A DNA stretch of 11,418 bases, from assembly GCF_014359955.1 (NCBI RefSeq), contig NZ_JACIYL010000049.1, positions 1 through 11,418 on the forward strand, in the 5' to 3' direction. Origin of the DNA: Thermogutta sp. Lineage in GTDB: Bacteria; Planctomycetota; Planctomycetia; Pirellulales; Thermoguttaceae. A model generated the notes under the pieces. It searched no databases. It saw only the letters and a list, made by a program, of their open reading frames with translations, and had not been told where the DNA came from. Below are positions 7,709-11,418 of this stretch, piece by piece (the stretch's first letter is position 1; each line of letters opens with the position of its first letter). Position numbers and translations under genes: made by a program.

Positions 7709-9787
7709 GTGAAACTGCAAACCAAAATCATGGGCTTGTGTGCGGTCGGCGTTGTCTTGACCGCATCTGTGACAGTCACCCTGGTCTTCGTCAACAAAGG
7801 ACGACTGGGCGCCCAGGTGCGAAAGGAAGTCGATCTCCTCGGCCAGGATAACTGTCGCCAGGTAGCGCTGGGCGTCCGCAACATGCTCGAGGTTTACCAC
7901 CATTCATTACTGGCCAATCTGGACCGGGCCCTCAACGCTGCTTCGGATCTCGCCCGTAACCAGGGGGGGTTCTCCATTCACCCCGAGGAAACGGTCACCT
8001 GGCAGGCCGTGAACCAGTTCACCAAACAGAGCCAGACCGTGCAGCTTCCCCGGATGTATATCGGCAACACCTGGTTGGGGCAAATCACCGATTTCTCCGC
8101 TTCGGCACCATTTGTCGACGAGGTAACCAAGCTTACCGGTCTGACGTGCACCGTCTTTCAAAGGATGAATTCGCAGGGAGATATGCTGCGTGTGGCAACC
8201 ACGGTGCGCACAGACGACGACCGCCGAGCCGTGGGAACGTTCATTCCCGCGGTCAACCCTGATGGATCGCCCAATCCTGTCGTCTCCACTGTTCTCCGCG
8301 GAGAAACGTACACCGGGAAGGCATTTGTCGTCAACAAGTGGTATATCACCACCTATGCTCCTGTTTTCAACGACAAACGAGAGGTAATAGGCTGTCTTTA
8401 CGTGGGCATTCCGCGTGACGACATCGCGGAATTGCGTCAGGGGATTATGAACATTGTTGTAGGAAAAACAGGTTACGTTTATGTGCTTCAGGGAACGGGA
8501 GAAAAACGCGGCACCTACGTGATCTCCCAAGGCGGAAAACGCGACGGGGAATGCATTTGGGAGGCTAAAGACGCGGATGGTCGGTACTTCATCCAGTCAA
8601 TCATTGAAAAGGCCCTCAAGCTCAAGCCTGGCGAATGCGCTTTTGAACGCTACCCCTGGAAAAACCCCGGAGACAAGACGGCCCGCTGGAAAGTCGCCGC
8701 CGTCACCTACTTCGAACCCTGGGACTGGGTGATCGGCGCCGGGGCCTACGAGGACGACTTCCAGGACGCTCTGGGGCGGGTCGACCAGGCCCTCAACAGC
8801 ATGCTGTGGTGGACGCTGGCCGGTGCCACCACAATGACCCTCGTTTGCTTGGGGGTGTCTTTCTTGGGCACCCGGCGGACTGTTCAGGGGCTGCAGCGAG
8901 TCGTTAGCCTCCTCAAAGACATAGCTCAGGGCGAAGGCGATCTGACCAAACGTTTGCCTGAGGAAGGGAATGACGAGGTGGCCGAGCTGGCGCAGTGGTT
9001 CAACCGTTTCGTCGCGCGTCTCCAGGAGATGATCCACCAGGTGGTGGTCAGCGCGGATCAATTCACGGAGGGTGCCCGCATTGTCGCCGAGAGCGCCCAG
9101 GTGGTCGCCCAGGGTGCCCAAACCCAGTCTGCAAGTGTGGAAGAAATGACGGCTTCCATCGAGGAGTTGACGCGATCGGTTACGGCGATCCGTGAGTTGG
9201 CCGCCGAAGCCGATAATTTGGCCCGCCAGAGCAGCCAATCCGCGGAGCACGGGGGTGTGGCCGTGGCCAAATCGGTGGAAGCCATGCAGGCCATCCGCGA
9301 AAGCTCCAAGCGGATCGCCGACATCATCCAGGTGATTTCCGAAATTGCCGGGCAAACGAATCTTCTGGCGCTCAACGCGGCCATCGAAGCCGCCCGAGCC
9401 GGTGAACACGGCATGGGCTTTGCTGTGGTGGCCGATGAGGTCCGCAAACTTGCCGAACGGACCAACCACGCGGCCCAGGAAATCGCCCAGCTCATTCGGG
9501 AATCGACACGCCTTGTGGAAGAGGGCGCCCGCATGAGCGACAATCTGGGTAGCTCGCTGGAAGAAATCCTCAACAACATTAAAGTGACCGCCGAAAAAGT
9601 GTCGGCGATTGCCCAGAAAACGAACGAGCAGATTATGGTGGCCCAGGAAGTTCAGACCGCTGTGCAGGGCATTGCCCACGTGGCTGAGCAGTCAGCCGCC
9701 GGAAGCGAGGAGATGGCTTCCAGCAGCGAGCAACTCGGTGCTCAGGCGGACGCCCTGCGACAACTGGTCAGCGGGTTCAAGACTTGA
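7709..9787 (+). CDS. Methyl-accepting chemotaxis protein with large Cache-type periplasmic sensor
   Basis: This transmembrane receptor senses a ligand outside the membrane and controls the CheA kinase, and so flagellar behaviour. It has 692 aa. Membrane segment 1 spans about 7-28. The outer sensor, about 30-364, resembles a Cache_3-Cache_2 fusion: a first module ending near [14 protein letters not shown], then an sCache_2-like module from GKTGYVYVL to [12 protein letters not shown]. Membrane segment 2 spans about 366-387. A HAMP linker ([20 protein letters not shown] region) follows, then a long coiled-coil signalling domain whose hairpin tip [20 protein letters not shown] starts at about 545, the CheA/CheW contact. 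The C-terminus (LVSGFKT) lacks the NWETF-type tether for CheR/CheB. Start GTG is backed by a strong ribosome site. The ligand cannot be told from sequence; Cache receptors often bind organic acids, amino acids or related metabolites. No cheA, cheW or cheY is in the window. It is divergent from fliG. Confidence 0.96.
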   Translation: MKLQTKIMGLCAVGVVLTASVTVTLVFVNKGRLGAQVRKEVDLLGQDNCRQVALGVRNMLEVYHHSLLANLDRALNAASDLARNQGGFSIHPEETVTWQAVNQFTKQSQTVQLPRMYIGNTWLGQITDFSASAPFVDEVTKLTGLTCTVFQRMNSQGDMLRVATTVRTDDDRRAVGTFIPAVNPDGSPNPVVSTVLRGETYTGKAFVVNKWYITTYAPVFNDKREVIGCLYVGIPRDDIAELRQGIMNIVVGKTGYVYVLQGTGEKRGTYVISQGGKRDGECIWEAKDADGRYFIQSIIEKALKLKPGECAFERYPWKNPGDKTARWKVAAVTYFEPWDWVIGAGAYEDDFQDALGRVDQALNSMLWWTLAGATTMTLVCLGVSFLGTRRTVQGLQRVVSLLKDIAQGEGDLTKRLPEEGNDEVAELAQWFNRFVARLQEMIHQVVVSADQFTEGARIVAESAQVVAQGAQTQSASVEEMTASIEELTRSVTAIRELAAEADNLARQSSQSAEHGGVAVAKSVEAMQAIRESSKRIADIIQVISEIAGQTNLLALNAAIEAARAGEHGMGFAVVADEVRKLAERTNHAAQEIAQLIRESTRLVEEGARMSDNLGSSLEEILNNIKVTAEKVSAIAQKTNEQIMVAQEVQTAVQGIAHVAEQSAAGSEEMASSSEQLGAQADALRQLVSGFKT

Positions 9788-9822
9788 TCCCGCAGGGATT
9801 TTCGTGACTCGCGTTGCGGCAG

Positions 9823-9896
9823 GCGCTGTCGGTCGGCCAAACCCCCGTGGAAGTTTCCGACGTTTTTCAGCCCATCTCGGCCGACAGCGCTTTTTT
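9823..9896 (+). terminator. Possible long-loop terminator of the receptor gene, overlapping the convergent gene's 3' end
   Basis: GCGCTGTCGG (9823-9832) pairs perfectly with CCGACAGCGC (9881-9890), and six T follow (9891-9896). The 3' arm plus T-run have the form of an intrinsic terminator on the plus strand, 36 bases after the chemotaxis gene stop. The 48-base loop is unusually long. The 3' arm and the T-run lie inside the last codons of the convergent TIM-barrel gene, where they encode KKALSAE-type residues on the other strand. Confidence 0.4.
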
Positions 9897-10856
9897 CACG
9901 GCTTCGCGCATTGATTCCAAGCCCCGACGGGCGACAGTTTCCACCTCCATTTTCGCGTACTGGGGATTGAATAACTCCAGCGACAAAGCCCCGTGGAATC
10001 CAATATCCCGTAAGATACGGAGAATCTGGGTCAGAGGGGCCACGCCTTCCCCAGGAAATACGCGATCGGAATCGCGGATTTTCTCCCGCGGTGGATCGCC
10101 TGGGTAGTCGTTCATATGGAAAACGTGGAGGGCTGCGCCATTAAATACGCGGAGCCCCTCCGGTCGCGATCCTCCCCGGTAGATGTGAAATACATCGAAA
10201 AGGGCGCACGCATCGGGATGTCCACACTCCACCAGAACGAATGCAGCCTCGCTGAGACGACTTAAATTGGCGGAACCACCCCAGATTTCTAACTGCGGGG
10301 TAACACCCATCGACTGACCGATTTCGAGGAGTTGGGCGTATCGTTCGGCCACCCTTTTCAGGTCCAGTACCGGCGGATTGTAGGCTCCAGCGGGAGGAGC
10401 GGCAATGCGATTGCCGCCCAATTCGGCGATCCACTCCATTTCTCGCTTCATCTGATCGAATCCCCTGGCCCGCTGGGCGTCGTCATCCACCATCCACGTC
10501 GGAAACCCGATGGCACTTTCTACACGCAAGTTGCGATCCCGCAATCGCTTGCGCAATTCCCCCAGTTTTCCGCCCCGCTGAAGGAACTCATCGATCTCGC
10601 GGGTCCAGGGTTCGATGCCATCGTAACCCACTCGCGCCGCCAGGTCGATCTCGTCGGGGAGCGACAGCTTGTGGGAACGAATGGTCGCCGTGTTCAGGCA
10701 GAATCGGAAGACGGACGAGGTATCTTCGGTAGCGGACGTCCCAGCCTGTGCCTGTGAACTGGTCAGCGCCATGGGCGGTACAATCAGCCCTGTCCCCGCA
10801 ACACCGAGAAAAGTGCGCCTGGAAAAAATATGCGAGGAAGTCCCCATAGGAATCAT
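9867..10856 (-). CDS. Tat-exported sugar phosphate isomerase/epimerase-like TIM-barrel protein
   Basis: The family (xylose isomerase-like TIM barrel, AP endonuclease 2 superfamily) contains metal-dependent sugar isomerases, epimerases and related enzymes. The protein has 329 aa. A twin-arginine signal SRRTFLG (12-18) precedes a hydrophobic stretch ending near AQA (36-38), so it is probably exported folded across the inner membrane. The barrel begins near FRFCLNTATIR (50-60). Likely metal and substrate residues are Glu82 (GIEPW), Glu190 (QLEIWGG), Asp221 and His224 (FDVFHIYRGG), His247 (HVFHMND) and Glu294 (LSLELF), the usual order for the family, so activity is likely. The start ATG at 10856 has GGGAG four bases upstream, somewhat close; Met4 is the alternative. 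The ThuA-like gene is upstream on the same strand. The exact substrate is not predictable; the pairing suggests sugar or sugar-derivative catabolism. The gene converges on the chemotaxis receptor gene with a 79-bp gap. Confidence 0.93.
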   Translation of the reverse strand: MIPMGTSSHIFSRRTFLGVAGTGLIVPPMALTSSQAQAGTSATEDTSSVFRFCLNTATIRSHKLSLPDEIDLAARVGYDGIEPWTREIDEFLQRGGKLGELRKRLRDRNLRVESAIGFPTWMVDDDAQRARGFDQMKREMEWIAELGGNRIAAPPAGAYNPPVLDLKRVAERYAQLLEIGQSMGVTPQLEIWGGSANLSRLSEAAFVLVECGHPDACALFDVFHIYRGGSRPEGLRVFNGAALHVFHMNDYPGDPPREKIRDSDRVFPGEGVAPLTQILRILRDIGFHGALSLELFNPQYAKMEVETVARRGLESMREAVKKALSAEMG

Positions 10857-11065
10857 GGATCTCCCGACCGACTACCAAAATCCACGGTTACTGCGTCAGG
10901 TAAGTTTACCGCCAAAAGTACGGGCAGGGGCCATTGACTCCGGCCCCCGCCGGCCATCGTCCAACATGATGGCTGTATGAACACTTAGGAGAGACAGGAA
11001 CACGGCGTCCAGCAAAGGCAGCGCTGCACACCGTGACGAGTCACGCCAAAGCTCCCATATCTTAT
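10857..11065. other. Spacer between the ThuA-like and TIM-barrel genes, with several short inverted repeats
   Basis: The spacer holds two adjacent hairpins of the same geometry: GGGGCC (10927-10932) with GGCCCC (10942-10947), and GCCATC (10953-10958) with GATGGC (10968-10973), each with six pairs and a 9-base loop. A further inverted repeat, CGTGAC-GA-GTCACG (11032-11045), lies 21 bases after the ThuA-like stop. None is followed by a T-run on the minus strand, so no intrinsic terminator is called. No gene is seen. The 209-bp gap leaves open whether the two flanking genes share one transcript. Confidence 0.45.
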
Positions 11066-11418
11066 TCACCGGGAGAGTTGATTGGCTCCCGGCGTCACCT
11101 CCTTGATGTTGGGAACTGGATCAAACGCCACTTCGCCCAGCACCCAGGCAAGTGCTCCAAGTGTGAGATCTTTCATAATCTTGCTTTCCCAAACATCCTC
11201 ACGATGTCCCAGGGAAGTGTAGAAGACCCGGCCTTTGCCGTGCATCCGCGCCCAGGTCGAGGGATACGGCGGGCGCTGGTAGCAATTGTCGACCATGCCT
11301 TCGGTGTCCTGGATCAGGATGACGTGGAGGTCATCCGCAAGATTTTTCATGGCATACCATTCTTCCAGCATACGGAAAGATTTACCGAGGTTCCGGCAAC
11401 CGGGGAAATTGGGCGAAG
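11066..11418 (-). CDS. ThuA-like (trehalose utilisation) domain protein, C-terminal part only
   Basis: The minus-strand frame is open from the right edge to the TGA at 11068-11066, giving 116 whole codons; the gene's start lies outside the window. An internal ATG at 11371 is not the true start, because conserved family sequence continues upstream of it (NLGKSF just before). Recognisable ThuA motifs are LEEWYAMKNLADDLHVILIQ and HGKGRVFYTSLGHREDVWES, followed by the closing helix LTLGALAWVLGE. The domain has a class I glutamine-amidotransferase-like fold. It is abundant in planctomycetes, where it is often linked to carbohydrate metabolism, but the biochemical role is poorly established. The Tat-exported TIM-barrel gene follows on the same strand, supporting a role in sugar breakdown. 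Whether this copy has a signal peptide or extra domains cannot be seen. Confidence 0.9.
   Translation of the reverse strand, partial: SPNFPGCRNLGKSFRMLEEWYAMKNLADDLHVILIQDTEGMVDNCYQRPPYPSTWARMHGKGRVFYTSLGHREDVWESKIMKDLTLGALAWVLGEVAFDPVPNIKEVTPGANQLSR

Noticed and set aside
8597..9679. 360-codon open frame on the minus strand
   Set aside because: It is opposite the chemotaxis receptor's signalling domain; its His/Leu/Gly-rich composition is that of a shadow frame.
11066..11371. Complete 101-codon gene starting at an internal ATG
   Set aside because: Family-conserved sequence continues in frame upstream of that ATG to the window edge, so it is the 3' part of a longer ThuA-like gene.

Overview
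The window looks like chromosomal DNA of a planctomycete, most likely of the Pirellulales/Thermogutta type. The grounds are moderately high GC, a very long secretin built from many repeated N-domains, and a twin-arginine-exported sugar isomerase-like TIM-barrel protein beside a ThuA-like protein, a combination typical of that phylum. The phylum is an inference from gene content; the genus is a guess. Coding density is high. I see no tRNA, rRNA, insertion sequence, CRISPR array or phage gene.

Layout from left to right. (1) Positions 1-3103, minus strand: the first 1034 codons of a secretin-family outer-membrane protein, with its 3' end outside the window. The frame is intact for the whole length. 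(2) 3104-3339: an A-rich spacer. (3) 3340-5973, minus: mutS, complete. (4) 5974-6135: a spacer with a perfect 12-bp inverted repeat. (5) 6136-7131, minus: fliG, complete. (6) 7132-7708: a 577-bp divergent spacer with several hairpins or palindromes. (7) 7709-9787, plus: a methyl-accepting chemotaxis protein with a large Cache-type sensor. (8) 9867-10856, minus: a Tat-exported TIM-barrel protein, convergent with the chemotaxis gene. (9) 11066-11418, minus: the C-terminal part of a ThuA-like protein, cut by the window edge.

How the genes relate. fliG (flagellar rotor switch) and the chemotaxis receptor are divergently placed around one large regulatory spacer and serve the same process: the receptor feeds CheA/CheY signalling and FliG is part of the motor that responds. 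fliG, mutS and the secretin gene point the same way, but gaps of 162 and 236 bp argue against one tight operon. The ThuA-like and TIM-barrel genes also share a strand (209-bp gap) and probably belong to carbohydrate catabolism.

I found no convincing new multi-gene system. The points most worth a second look are non-coding: the perfect inverted repeat between fliG and mutS, the stacked hairpins in the leader of the chemotaxis gene, and a terminator-like structure that uses the end of a convergent coding sequence. The repeat-rich architecture of the secretin is also worth attention.
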